DNA from: Amphibalanus amphitrite
Taxonomy: Eukaryota; Arthropoda; Thecostraca; Balanomorpha; Balanidae
Assembly: GCF_019059575.1 (NCBI RefSeq)
Contig: NW_024882904.1
Coordinates: 62,001-126,000 of the forward strand
Length of the DNA: 64,000 bases
Direction of reading: 5' to 3'
Positions within the stretch are counted from its first letter, which is position 1. Each line of letters starts with the position of its first letter. The position numbers were made by a program, and so were the translations under genes. The notes beneath the pieces are model-generated. The model made no database searches and was not told where the DNA came from. It worked only from the letters and a program-made list of their open reading frames with translations. This document shows positions 22,398-32,844 of the stretch, one piece after another.

Positions 22398-22530
22398 AAG
22401 TTATGCTCAGCTCGCCTAAAAATGAAGCGTGCATGGTAAAAGGAAGTGACATTTGCGCTACTGAAACAGTTTTACTTACCCAGAGTCAAACTGGAGCTTT
22501 GTATGACCCATAAGACTTAAAAATATATAT
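22398..22530 (+). mobile_element. fragment of the GGGGCAATTTGAACA element family
   Basis: Similar over about 130 bases to 38680-38815, the right end of the element at 37491-38835 (for example GACATTTGCGCTACTGAAAC versus GACACTTGCGCTACTGAAGC). The terminal repeat itself is missing. Confidence 0.65.
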
Positions 22531-23135
22531 GTAGAATATCCAAGACAGTTAGTTAGGATTAATGATAACAATAACAATAACTATTTAATATTTTTTGTAC
22601 AAGCTACCTGCGACAATTTCTGTCCTCATTTCTGTTTAACACAGTGCTCAAGGTATTTTCATAACGAAAGCAGTGGTGTTTAAATATACATTTGACGTGT
22701 TATTGAATCAAGAGCAGCCATGGTAACGTTTGATTAGCTTTCAGAAAACCTTGGAAGACGCCAGACGGTGAGCAATCAAGAGATCTTAAAAGACCAGTAG
22801 TTACTTGAAAATGAAAGCCGCCAGGAAAATCAGTAGATTCTTAAATGGAGACACATTTCAACATCTATCTAGCAATGATTTGCACCAGCGAGGTGCTATC
22901 ATTGTGTTTTGTGTCTGTATCCCTAAATGCTCAAAAAATATTTGCATAAATAAACAAACAAACAATAAACAAACAAATAATGCGTCTTTTTCTACTGAAA
23001 GTACGTCCTCCAAGTGGCAGGGGATAGATAATTGAAGGTACCTAATTAATAATCATCTATTCATTCAATTCATAGGCAATTCAGGGCATCGATCGGCAGC
23101 GCCCTTACTGCATGGTACTGCGGATCGTCAATGGG
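22531..23135. other. anonymous sequence with AAAC microsatellite
   Basis: No gene. AAACAAACAAAC-type repeats at about 22946-22983. Confidence 0.4.
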
Positions 23136-23506
23136 TTTCTTGATGACTCCGACTCTGACTCAGACTTTCAAAAATCGACTCTGACTGATTTCAAATGCCG
23201 GCTCTGACCAACTCCGACTCCACAGCCCTAGCAGGTCTGCGGAGGCAATGTATTTTTGGTGACTCCGACTCCGACTCTGGCTTTCAAAATCGACTCTGAC
23301 TCTGACTCTGGTCAGAACTGTCGAATCTGACCGACTGCAACTCCGACTACGGAACCCTGAAAGCAGAAAGGTCTGCGGAGGAGATCGCATTCGGTGACTG
23401 ACTCAGACTCCAGCTTTTAAAATCTACTCTGACTCCGACTTGACGACTCAGGTCAGAACTGTCAACTCCGACCGACTTCATGACTCCGACTCCGGAGCCC
23501 TACTGG
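23136..23506. repeat. GACTCCGACTC word-repeat element, about three tandem units
   Basis: Units of about 130-140 bases. Each has AGGTCTGCGGAGG, GGTGACTCCGACTC, AAAATCGACTCTGAC and TCAGAACTGTC. The words are GGAGTC-like, as the hAT miniature elements use GGAGCC. Confidence 0.7.
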
Positions 23507-24640
23507 CAGCTATCACGCCAGGGAGCTGCAAATCGTATGTTCCGTGGCGGTTTATGGTATTAAAGTCGATAATGCGACTGAATCGCACTATGAAACACCC
23601 TTATTGGCTGCAAGAACCACGAAAGTTAGCGCATCACCACTGAAAAACGTGACAAGTTATCGATTAATTGGCCCTGGATTTGGATAAATAACATGTTGAT
23701 GATCATATTAGCACACATTTACATAATCATCTATCTCAAGGTTGCCGTTCAGGCGGCTCTAAATTATGGCAACTTTCCCTATCTTCAACATGTAAATGCC
23801 CTCGGGTGTCCTCGTGGTGACGTAGGCATGCAATGGGAGTGCCAGGTTGGTAGGAACTAAACTTCGACGCCCCCTGGTGCGTTTTGGTATGCTATTTGCT
23901 GACTTCAGATCCGGTTTCTCTTGAAGTGGGGTGGTCATCTATAGGGGACCCCTGTTTGTCAAAGCCGGATGCGCCTTTTGTGTGGACGCCGGCTGGGACG
24001 GAGATAGGATGTCACAGCCGATTTAGCCGGCTGACCGTGTGTGCGCGACGCTCACGGAAGATGGTTGTGTTTCAGCTTTTGGCACAGCTTGCAGTTCAGC
24101 ATGAAAGATGAAAAAATGTAACGCACTTGCGTTACATACCCCTAGTGCACCTGCACCCCAAACTGGCTCAAGCACCTTCTCAAAATGAGGCTCGAGACAC
24201 ATTTCAAAAACAGGTAGGTACAGGTAAGGGGAAATTGTGTCGGCATTAGTAGAGCAGACGTCACGTCCCACAAAGGTTTTCCAACAAAGAATCGACCGGC
24301 TGTAGGTTTGTAGGTTTTTTCATGCATATTTTACATTATATAGGCACGCTCACAATCAGACTTCACAAAACTGCACCGCAGGCAACGGCATCTATCACAA
24401 AGAACGGCACGCGCAAGTTGCCCAGATTTGCCATTTGTGAAGCGCACAGGAAGTGCTTCCGTCTGAGGCGAGGATTCTGTAGTGTACACAGTACACACAC
24501 ACGCGTACGTACACACGCATAGGCGATTATTGCCTCAGGGCGGCCAAGTAAATGGGAAAGAAAAACATAGGATGAAAAAAGACAAAAGAAAGGACAAAAA
24601 CGCGCATAAAAATCATCCAGTACCCACATGAGCACAACCT
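23507..24640. other. anonymous sequence, no gene seen
   Basis: Only short frames. 24246-24290 (GTAGAGCAGACGTCAC...AAGGTTTTC) resembles 44907-44940, a minor dispersed repeat. An ACAC/CGTA-rich stretch lies at 24485-24520. Confidence 0.4.
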
Positions 24641-24865
24641 AAACAGCGGCGGCGGCACGAAAAACGGGTCGCGATGGCGGCAGACACCGACACGGTCACC
24701 ATCGCGGCACAGAGCACAGCCACAGGCGCAGCGGCGGCACAGGCCCGACGGCCCGACAGCGGCGGCCAGGACGGGACGGAGGGTTCGGGAGCGGCAGCTG
24801 GCCCCATCCGGCGGCGGCAGCAGCATCGACGGCGGCGGCAGCACGTCAGCTTGGACCCGGAGTGA
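24641..24865. other. GC-rich GGC/GCC-biased block
   Basis: A strongly GC-rich segment directly downstream of the L1/Tx1 reading frame, compositionally like 31250-31500 upstream of the same element. It may be the element's untranslated end or flanking DNA. Confidence 0.35.
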
Positions 24866-24877
24866 TGGGAAAGAGGC

Positions 24878-25087
24878 TCAGTTGGTTGATGGTATGTCTA
24901 AGGCTTGTAATATGTTAATGACGTTCCCCCATTTATTCTCAAATTTGTTATAGCATCGACTCCTCAGGGCTGCTCCTTTTTCTTTTAATGCTTCAGCTGC
25001 TAGTAAGGAAGTGAAAAGGTGAATATTTGGGGGGCGCTTTAAGGTCTTTGAGCGTAAGATTGTATGCTTGGCTACTGTTTTAATCAA
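24878..25087 (-). pseudogene. L1/Tx1 ORF2 extreme C-terminus, after a frameshift
   Basis: A short frame reading AKHTILRSKTLKR and then a Lys/Arg-rich helix with FENKWGNVI. This has the style of the C-terminal tail of L1-type ORF2 proteins (an AKxxI segment, then a conserved helix containing a W). The frame overlaps the end of the preceding part at 25080-25087 and is offset from it, so a small indel near 25085 probably broke the protein. Stop at 24878. Confidence 0.6.
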
Positions 25088-26064
25088 TATGTTTAATGTT
25101 AATGCTAGATTCTGAGTCGTGTCGCGGGAAAAACCAGCGGCCTGCCGTAGTAACTAACGTTATGCTATACTTTTCATGCACGTGACTTTTCAATTCGCTA
25201 ATGAAGCTTTGTACGATATCGCAGCTGTAAAATGCGTGCATTGAAGATTCCATATCGCATCCGCAGAGAGCACATGAAGCGTCATCGGTCTTACCAATGC
25301 GGCATAAAAAGGAATTTGTAGCAATAATGCGATTAACAATCCTATAGTGTAGGGTCTGCAGATAGCTATTACGCGTGGCAGACTGTACATCCCAGAGTGA
25401 GCCGAGAAACATTTGCCCAACGTCTCTGTTCCATTTGCGTTCTAACTTGGAGAATTCTGAGCTTCGTCTTGTTTTTATGGCTTTTACCAACGTAGCGTAT
25501 ACTATTTGGTTCAGTTGAGTTTTGGTGGACAATAAAGCTATTTTGTACGGAAGGATGGGGTGTGCAATTTCTTTATCTCTATTTATGGAATTACTCGCGA
25601 TGCTAGACGGTAAACTTCTGACTATAGAAGCATAACATAGAAAGGTCATTTTTATTTTAAATGCTGATGTCAGATGATCCTTACTACGTAATGACCCATC
25701 ACTAGCGTTGAAAAGATCTGATACAAACCGAATCCCTTTTTCATTCCACTCCCTCACAATAGACTTCTTAAATTTAGTACTGTCAGAAAACCAAATATAG
25801 TCTGTGAGTATTTCTTTGTCGTTGGGTTTGTACGCTTTACTGAAGCTCGCCCACGCTAGAACAACTTCTTTCCAAAAGTTGTTCTTCAAATTCTTGGCGG
25901 TTTGCGCGAGTTTAGAGCTAAAACATACCAGATCTTCAAGCACGGGGAGTTTTTCTCGTGCCAGATTTGCCCAGGTGACATTAGCAGATGCCCAGTATAG
26001 TCTTTTGAGCCAGGATGTTTTTAGGCTCACTAAAAAGGAGTGAATGTCAATCATTTTTAGCCCC
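25080..26064 (-). pseudogene. L1/Tx1 ORF2 C-terminal domain, after a frameshift
   Basis: Continues the reverse transcriptase in another frame from a run of seven C (26061-26067 on the plus strand), where one base too many shifts the frame at the conserved HEGG position. The part carries SLKTSWLKRLYWAS, typical of the connection after the RT thumb, and near its end a zinc-knuckle-like CALCGCDMESSMHAFYSC, as in the C-terminus of L1 ORF2. The run of one base could also be a sequencing or assembly error. Confidence 0.8.
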
Positions 26065-27482
26065 CCCTTCATGGTAGTCTTTAACTAATGTGGTTCTCTT
26101 TACTTTGTCTGGTCTCTCGTTCCATATAAAGCGGAACAAAATACTATTTAAATCCTTAATTGTCGACTCTCTCGGATTCGGTAGAGCTGTTAAGACGTGT
26201 ACTAGCTTCGACACCAAAAGAGATTTAACTACAGTTATTTTTCCGACCAGTGTTAATTGCCTTCTCCGCCACTGACAAATCTCTTTCTTTATTTTAGGTA
26301 TAATTGCTTTTATATTAATTGAGGCAATGTTATCATTTGTTTTATGGTAGTGAATACCTAATATTTTCAAGTCGTTGACAACGGATAGTCCTAATGTTTT
26401 AAGTTGTTCCGTTGGTACGTTATTACCTATAGGAAGACACTTCGTTTTCTGTAAGTTGACTTTTAGGCCACTGACTTTAGAAAATTTACTTAGTTCCTCA
26501 AGAATACCTTCAATTGAACTTATTTTCGGACTTGAAAATACGATCAAGTCATCGGCATATTGGGATACTCTTGCTTCTGTTTTGTCTGATATTCGTATTC
26601 CTTCGATATTGTTAGAACTATTCAGTTGATTAGCAAGCGGTTCCATTACTAGGTTAAACAGGTAGCCGGAAGCTGGGTCGCCCTGCCTTATACCCCTTCC
26701 CATGAATATTTTTGTACCAAGATTTCCATCAATTAGGATACGAGAGTTTACATCGGAATTCAAATAAAGCACCGTAATTAGTTTTTGGAAGTATTGACCA
26801 AAGTTATATTTTTCTAATGCCTCTACTAAAAATTCCCAAGACACGGTATCAAAGGCGGCCTCAAAATCAATGCCGGTGACAATACCTGAGCGCTCTTCAC
26901 AGTTTAAGTGCTCGATGACATCGTATGTTAATCTACTGTTTTCGCCTATAAAACGACCTTGAATGTAGGCGGTTTGGGAAGGGGAAATTATGTTGCTCAT
27001 TACTTTCTTCAATCTATTGGCAACAGTTGCAGAAATTACCTTAAAATCCACGTTTAACAGCGAAATTGGCCTCCAGCCTTTGGTCGTGTCGTGTGGCACG
27101 CCCGCTTTAGGGATTAGGGTGACAATGCTTTCGTTATGGGAACCAATGTTCTTGTTTGTCTTAAATCTCTCTTTCCAAGCACGAAACAGGAAATCACCTA
27201 GTAAATCCCAAAAATACTTGAAAAAATCTGCCGTGAAACCATTTGATCCGGGGGTTTTGCCTTTTTTCATATTCATTAAGGCTGACTTCAATTCGCCCTT
27301 GGTGATGGGTTCGTCTAATTGTCTCTTTTCGTCCTCGGTAAGCTTTTGCCTGATATTTCTGTTGAGGTAACTGGAAGGGCTCGCGGTGTCTGATTTTAAA
27401 TACTTTTCCTTGAGGTTTTGAGAAAAGTATGTCAGTATCTCCGCTTTGTTGGTGATTACTCTATCGTTTTTCCCATACATGC
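26058..27482 (-). pseudogene. L1/Tx1 ORF2 reverse transcriptase domain
   Basis: The open frame of 530 residues starts at 27639, but its first 53 residues lie in the inserted block; element sequence begins near YGKNDRVITNK. The RT motifs are in order: PGSNGF (130-135, usually PGxDGF), GWRPISLLN (188), GIDFEAAFDTVSW (256; catalytic Asp258), GIRQGDPASGYLFNLVMEPL (316), and YADD at 361-364. The catalytic Asp residues are present. The frame ends at a C-run slip (26061-26067) at the HEGG motif. It belongs with the endonuclease at 29860-31087 as one interrupted ORF2. Confidence 0.9.
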
Positions 27483-28031
27483 AACACTGCACGGTTAGAT
27501 CGAGAAAGCCAGGCATTAAAATGGCACGTGCATTATACTGCACTTTTGAAACATACAAGAAGTCAATGCTGATTGGCTTCCGAGACATGCAGGAAAATAT
27601 GTTTTCCTGCACCTCTCGACGTTTTCCTGCACCCCTCAACGTTTTCCTGCACCTCTCAAATATCTGACGTCATTATGAATGACGTCACATCATAAAGTTG
27701 AAGAGCATCATTTTGCTCCTTATAACTTCAATTTATCTATCGTCCATTTTATTTGATTGGCTTATGATGTAGGTATCTACCTACATTGTGTTTGATGCAA
27801 GGATTTTATTATTTGTCATGAATAAAGCGAAACATCACCACATAAAACTTAAACTTTGGCGCTATTTCACAACAAAGCATGTCAGACTGTTGTGCTTGTA
27901 TTTGTTGTATACCTACTTGTGAAAGTACAAGTACAGGACTACATGGGTACCCACATACAACATTACCTGTCCATTCTTTGGTAAATAACGAGAACGTCTA
28001 GGAACAACTGCACCTTTCTTTCCTTTGGCGA

Positions 28032-29201
28032 CTAGCGTGTGTAGTTATTGATAGTTATGGTTGAGCATCCATGGGTGCAACTTGAGGTGCTTGTACTGGC
28101 GACGTTGAAGGCGGCTCCTGTAAGTGCACTCCGTGCCATTTTCTTTTGAACGTCTTCACAAGCCTCCGCATATCCACGAAGACTTGCCACATTCTTGTGG
28201 CCGGTCAGCTGGGCGGCATACTCAGCAGGACAGCCGGCATCCAGCATCCTCTTCACCGACGTCTTTCGGACTGAGTGATTTGTGTGTCGCCCGGGTATAC
28301 CAGCAGCTTCGCACCCCGTCTTCATCAGGTTCCCGAGAGTGTTTTTGCCGAGCGGGGCCGCGGAGAACCAGATGTCGCTGCCTTCCTTGCGCTTGTGGTT
28401 GACTGAGAGGAAGAATGGGCTGTCTGGCTTACAGAACGTGGAAGGTCGGCGCCTTGCATACTCTTTGTACAGGTGCACTGGACACTTCTCTTGGTCGTCT
28501 CCTGGGAACGCCTTCGGAGAAAAGGCTCTAGTGCCTGTTCCTTCCGCTCCTGTTCTTGTCTTCGTTAGCCGTTCACTGAATTCCAAATATTCCTTGCCAT
28601 CACTGTCAACCTTCAGGGTCACGTCTCCCCACATCATTTGTCTGGCTTCATGGCGCCCTCGCAGACCGAACGACATGCTCAGCGTGTACCAGACAGCCCG
28701 TGTTAGTGCCATTGGCTCGTGCGACCCCAGCTGACCGGAAGCCCACATCTTTTCCTCTTCAGCGAGGGATATTGGCATTGGCAATGCCCTATTAGGGCGG
28801 TTGCCTTTCCCTGCGGCCTTAAGCTTCTTGACTTTGGTCAACTTTGCCTCTCTGAATGACTTAAAAGCCGGATCACTGTCAATGCTGGCACAGTAGTTAT
28901 TGTCTGTCAAGTACTTTCCTACGCATGAGAACAGGCCGTGAACGGAGGCCACTTCGAAGTCCGAGCCATCTATTCTCTTCATAGAAAGCGTGTAACTCGT
29001 GAGCACCGTGTTTAGGGTTTTCGGGTCTAAATCCACGATGCTCTTGATCTTTAGCCCTAATTTCTTTGCCTCGCCTTCGACCTTGTCAACCCAGTAGGCT
29101 ATCTTCTTCTTGGTCGCTACATTCTTTGTTGCCTCAATTTCTTCGAGAGCCTTTTCCATTACACCTTCTAGAAGGTCTTCATTATCTGAGTCCATAGCCA
29201 T
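28032..29201 (-). CDS. Crypton-type tyrosine recombinase (DUF3504-like)
   Basis: An intact 389-residue frame from ATG at 29201. Residues about 30-130 look like the helical core-binding domain of the KCTD1/ZMYM/QRICH1-like recombinase family that animal Cryptons gave rise to (TKKKIAYWV, LDPKTLNTVL, GKGNRP). Residues about 145-355 are the catalytic domain. The expected active-site set is visible: Arg181 in GLRGRHEARQ, Lys214 in RLTKTR, His309 and Arg312 in TNHSVRKTS, His335 in LTGHKN, and the nucleophile Tyr344 in RGYAEA. Residues 360-389 are Ser/Thr-rich and unassigned. The enzyme would cut and rejoin DNA through a covalent Tyr link and move its own element. No DNA-binding C2H2 or GCR1-like domain was seen. 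A domesticated host gene is the alternative, but the position within a retrotransposon favours a mobile element. Confidence 0.88.
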   Translation of the reverse strand: MAMDSDNEDLLEGVMEKALEEIEATKNVATKKKIAYWVDKVEGEAKKLGLKIKSIVDLDPKTLNTVLTSYTLSMKRIDGSDFEVASVHGLFSCVGKYLTDNNYCASIDSDPAFKSFREAKLTKVKKLKAAGKGNRPNRALPMPISLAEEEKMWASGQLGSHEPMALTRAVWYTLSMSFGLRGRHEARQMMWGDVTLKVDSDGKEYLEFSERLTKTRTGAEGTGTRAFSPKAFPGDDQEKCPVHLYKEYARRRPSTFCKPDSPFFLSVNHKRKEGSDIWFSAAPLGKNTLGNLMKTGCEAAGIPGRHTNHSVRKTSVKRMLDAGCPAEYAAQLTGHKNVASLRGYAEACEDVQKKMARSALTGAAFNVASTSTSSCTHGCSTITINNYTR

Positions 29202-29697
29202 GAAAGGCTCAACGAGGTTGAAATCAGGGCTGTCTCATCCCTATCCCCGTAACGTGTCGTGTGCGACCAATGACGTCACGGCATTGCGGCGTTCTGATTG
29301 GGCGGCAGCTCTGAATCGCCCAACTGGTGGTCCCCGCTCGACAAGCGCACGTGCGCCGACTAGACATTTGTAGTGGCATTGACGGCAGAAAAAGTGAGGT
29401 AATGCAGAGCTCTGATTATACTTGAATTGAGTCTAAGCCGTTAGTAATACGTAAAAACGTCAGATAGGTTTCTTCTTCGTCTTGATTTGAGCTTTTATGT
29501 GATATAACTTTTACCTTAGTGTCGAGGTTGGCAGCTACGTGGGAGAGCCCTAAAGTTGGGTCATTTTCCATAGGATTGCATTACAGCCGTCCGACCCTTC
29601 GTACCAGTGACGTCACGGAAATCGCTGCTTCGGCCTAATGAGCATACCTTCTATATAGGGCCTTGGGTTGAAATTGGGGCGTTCCATGACATTGTAC
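29202..29697 (-). promoter_or_regulatory. upstream region of the Crypton recombinase
   Basis: The 500 bases upstream of the recombinase ATG contain TGACGTCA at 29271 and 29610 and an inverted CCAAT (ATTGG at 29297). These are plausible promoter elements, but no TATA box or initiator can be fixed. Nothing else coding is seen here. Confidence 0.3.
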
Positions 29698-29715
29698 GCA
29701 TGTATGGGAAATAGC

Positions 29716-29852
29716 TTCCTGCCCTGAGCTGGAAAAAATTTAATGGTGTCACCTCGGATTTTAATCGAAAGTACCTCGGGCCTACCGGCCCTCGGTACTT
29801 TCGATTAAAAACCTCGGTGACACCATTAAATTTTCCCAGCCCCGGGCAGGAA
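29716..29852. repeat. 137-bp hairpin at the Crypton/L1 junction
   Basis: Left arm TTCCTGCCC...TTTAATGGTGTCACC and its complement ending GGGCAGGAA form arms of about 65 bases around TACCG. The inner part holds CGAAAGTACCTCGGGCC and its complement. It may be a separate miniature element or the end structure of the insertion. Confidence 0.85.
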
Positions 29853-29859
29853 TGTGTTA

Positions 29860-31087
29860 TCCTGAGTGATTGTATGGAATTTCTTACTGCGTTTCTTTTT
29901 TCCAGTGAGAGAAAGTATTTCGTACATTTTTCCCCTTCCTCATACCAATTAATTCGAGATCTTGTTATAAGGCCTTCTATTTTTGGTTTTCTTATATCCT
30001 CTAGTCTTTGCTGTGCTTCCTCTAGACAGCGTAGTTTTTCGGGATTGGGATTATTTGCAAGTTCTTCTCTGATACATGCTATTTCGGTATTTATCTTCCC
30101 TTCTTTTTCCCTCGCCTGTCTTGCTTTTCTCTTCGAAAATCTTACGGTTTCACCACGGATTAACATAATCAGAGTCTCATAAAACAAATGACAACTGATT
30201 GTTAATTGAATCTCATCGAAGTGCGTTTGGTCGGTTACAAAATCAGCTTTGTAAATCGGAATGGCATATTGCCTGACCGTGTCCATCACCAGTTCTTTGA
30301 TTACTTTTTCGTATTGTTCATCCCTCAGCAGGGAGTTATTAAATTTCCAAACACCAGGGCCTCTTTTCTTTTGAGGTGTACGCAAATGAACTGTTACTAT
30401 ACTGTGGTCCGAGCGATACCCAGGCAAAATTGAACTCGACAAAACGCTATCTATAAGATGTTCTCCTATGAAGAACATATCTAGTCGTCCGAACTTGTAC
30501 GGGTTTAGTTTTGTCCATGTGAATTCGCGTTTCAAAGGGTTCATCTGTCTCCATATATCTGACAAATTTTCCTCCTCGACAATTTGAACAAATGCATCTC
30601 TAGCACTGGGGTTGTTTTGACGGTGATAATTGGAGTCGAGCTTAAAGTCCATAACGAAATTAAAATGACCTGCTATGATCAGGTTTTCACAAGAAAGTTT
30701 ACTTAATTGCTCTTTTAGGTGGAGAAAAAAGGACGGTCTGTCGTCATTCGGACCGTAAATATTTAGAAGAGTATATGTATTGCCGTGTATCTTAGCTACA
30801 CATAATATATAGTCCCCTTTTTGACACTTCTCTTCATAAATAATATCGTGTTGTAACTGTGGGTTTATGAGAATGGAAGTACCACGACTGTTAAACGTTC
30901 CGAAGGAATGGTAAGACTTCCCTCGCCAAACACTGTTTAGTAGAGGATCCTTTCGATCAGTCAAGTGCGTATCCTGTAGAAAATATATATCGTAATTCAT
31001 GTCCTTGAGATAGTGTAGTACGTCGCGCCTCTTTTTGCTGCTGCCTAACCCTCGGCAGTTCAGAGATAATATTTTAATTTCCTCCAT
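29860..31087 (-). pseudogene. L1/Tx1 ORF2 endonuclease domain
   Basis: Starts at ATG 31087 and stays open through the hairpin to 29651, but true ORF2 sequence ends near 29860 at NSIQSLRI. Endonuclease motifs: LSLNCRGLG (Asn near residue 9), FLQDTHLTD (in place of the Glu-containing QETH), NIYGPND, then AGHFNFVMD where GDFN is expected, RLDMFF and SDHSIV. The Asp-to-His change (CAT at 30665-30667 on the plus strand ATG) removes a residue normally needed for catalysis. A long Lys/Glu-rich segment links to the RT. The domain is cut off by the inserted block, so the parent element cannot make a normal protein. Confidence 0.85.
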
Positions 31088-31100
31088 TCCTTGCGAGTTG

Positions 31101-31910
31101 AGATAGACTGTGGTTATCGAATGTAAGTGTTAATTCAACTTGTAGATAAACAGTAATAGTTATTAGTGAGGGATGGGAAGGGATATGACCCAAGACGCTA
31201 TCTGGACCGATTGCCGCAGATATTTCGTAGGTCTTAAACTTGCGCATGGCAGTAGATGATGTAGTGAAGCCGCCGCCACCGTCGACCCCGCCACCGCCGC
31301 CAAGATGAAGCCCCCCGCCAGCGTCACCGCCGCCAACCCCGTCACCGAAGAGCTCGCCGCCGCCGGACGCCGAGGCCGGCACCACCGCCAGCAGCACGGC
31401 GACCGGTCCGGCCACAGACAGCGCCGGCGGGTCGCCGCCAGCAGCCGCCCTAGGTCGGCCGCCACTCGCGACGGCGGGAGGCCCAAATCGCCGCTGCAGG
31501 GACACAGAAAGGGAACCGAGAGAAAAACAGGAACACAAAACGGTAACATAAAATGGTATCATTTCACACAATGCTCGTAACGGGATCGTGACACGAGAGG
31601 CATCGAAGGAAAACACAGTGAGACACCTAATGGACAACCTAACACAACAGAATGCAAATAATATTGAATTAACTAAGAACGTTGACCACACTGCTACAAC
31701 TAGGCTACTGCTCGAGTGCTTAACACTGAGGAGATTCAGAGATAGCATCACCTACTCCTTAATCGCGAACCCGAGTTCCCGCAGGTTAGGTTGTAGGGTT
31801 TGTAGGTTAGGTTGTAGGTTGTGCCCGTCAGATGAGCCGGTGTGGACCTCCTCCGGGGTGCGCAGCCGGACGGCGCCCGCCGACGCCCTCAGGGTCGGCC
31901 GGCGCCGTTC
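31101..31910. other. GC-rich block and anonymous sequence
   Basis: 31260-31500 is rich in GCCGCC-type triplets and may be the 5' untranslated region of the L1/Tx1 element. The overlapping Gly/Ala-rich frame (31074-31751, minus) is probably compositional. Short TAGGTTAGGTTGTAGG-like repeats lie at 31784-31820. Confidence 0.35.
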
Positions 31911-31913
31911 GGG

Positions 31914-32814
31914 TTATCCCGCGAGTTGCTGGGGGGGGGGGGGCGTAAAGCGCCCCCACTTTTTAGCCGCGCCATAGCATATTTGGGTACCTGTAGGGAA
32001 TTAATTGATGTTTATTGTGACATAGTTTCAAAAAATCGGTCGGAATTTTTTTGAGATATCGAGGTTTTAGTGACATCATGATTTCTGAGTTTTCGACCAA
32101 AAACGGCATACCTATGTTCAAAAGATCATAAAAACACAGAATAGAAATACGGACATGCCGTAAACGGCATTAGACTGCCAATACCATGAACAATCAAATG
32201 GCTATCTTCGATTATTGATTATCGTTCCGCATTTTCCAAAATCTTGAATTGAATCTTGGCAATTTCTCGTGACTACTTCACGACTATGATACATGCATTT
32301 CTTAATTGAACTTTTTGAGCCAAACACGTACACATATGATAACATGAATGTTACCATCGTGTTCTACGCCCAAAATTACCCATAAAACATGTGTCACAGG
32401 CTGCGAATATCAGTTTTGATTTTCGGGGATATGTGCCTACCCGGTTGACCTGACCTTGACCCTGACCTATGCTTGACTGACCCCTACATGGCGCTGACAC
32501 TCTTGTAGGCCTTATATATAGGATTGTGCACCGTTTTGACAGAGTTTATGACGAGAGGCGCCCATTGCGAAGTCCTGAAGTCCATGCTACTGAAAGCCCG
32601 ATTTCAGGTGTTTGACCTGACCTTGACGCGACCTGTGACCTTAAAATTCAATCTTAAAGTACTCATCTGAAGCGTCTTGTCGCGCCTTTCGTTTGCCGCC
32701 TCATGCGTTTCGCTGTGCCTATTGTTTCTCGAGTTATCGGCTGGGGGTGTTTAACGCCCCCCCCCCCCCCAGCAAACGGCGGGTGGCGAAATACCCCAAC
32801 AACTGCCGGGTTAT
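31914..32814 (+). mobile_element. TTAT-flanked G/C-hairpin element, family H copy 1
   Basis: TTAT at 31914-31917 and 32811-32814. The left end is CCCGCGAGTTGCTGGGG; the right reads inward CCCGGCAGTTGTTGGGG. Hairpins: GCG..CGC-type at 31928-31957, TG..CG wobble type at 32745-32770. The right 190 bases recur inverted at 36970-37130. No coding capacity. Confidence 0.75.
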
Positions 32815-32844
32815 ATTGCTGCTCTGCGAGCAGCAATATAACTC
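32811..32844. repeat. perfect small hairpin
   Basis: GTTATATTGCTGCTC followed by TGC and its exact complement, GAGCAGCAATATAAC, directly at the right end of the family H element (about 32810-32842). Confidence 0.8.

Larger units (their letters stand above)
27469..29711 (-). mobile_element. Crypton-type insertion inside L1/Tx1 ORF2
   Basis: The block separates endonuclease and RT of one ORF2 and carries a tyrosine recombinase on the same strand. TTTCCCATACATGC (27469-27482) recurs inverted at 29698-29711, close to both junctions; beyond it the ends diverge. Cryptons normally lack terminal inverted repeats, so this may be chance, part of a different flank, or a distinctive feature. A 137-bp hairpin (29716-29852) fills the space between the right 14-mer and resumed ORF2 sequence. 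Short TTTTCCTGCACC repeats lie near the left end (27601-27656). Confidence 0.7.
24870..31100 (-). mobile_element. L1/Tx1-type non-LTR retrotransposon, split and frameshifted
   Basis: On the minus strand, ORF2 parts lie in the right order: endonuclease (31087 to about 29860), then reverse transcriptase (about 27482 to 26060), then C-terminal parts (26064 to 25080 and 25087 to 24878). The first two are separated by a block of about 2.3 kb carrying a tyrosine recombinase. Two frame breaks interrupt the rest. No ORF1 was recognised upstream. The exact outer ends and any target duplication were not found. Confidence 0.85.

Noticed and set aside
28124-28734. Plus-strand frames of 92 and 150 residues opposite the recombinase
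   Set aside because: They are antisense shadows of the intact recombinase frame and show no features of their own.
31074-31751. 225-residue minus-strand frame with Gly/Ala-rich middle as ORF1 of the L1/Tx1 element
   Set aside because: No coiled coil, RNA-recognition or zinc-knuckle features; the Gly/Ala part is a product of GCC/GGC composition.
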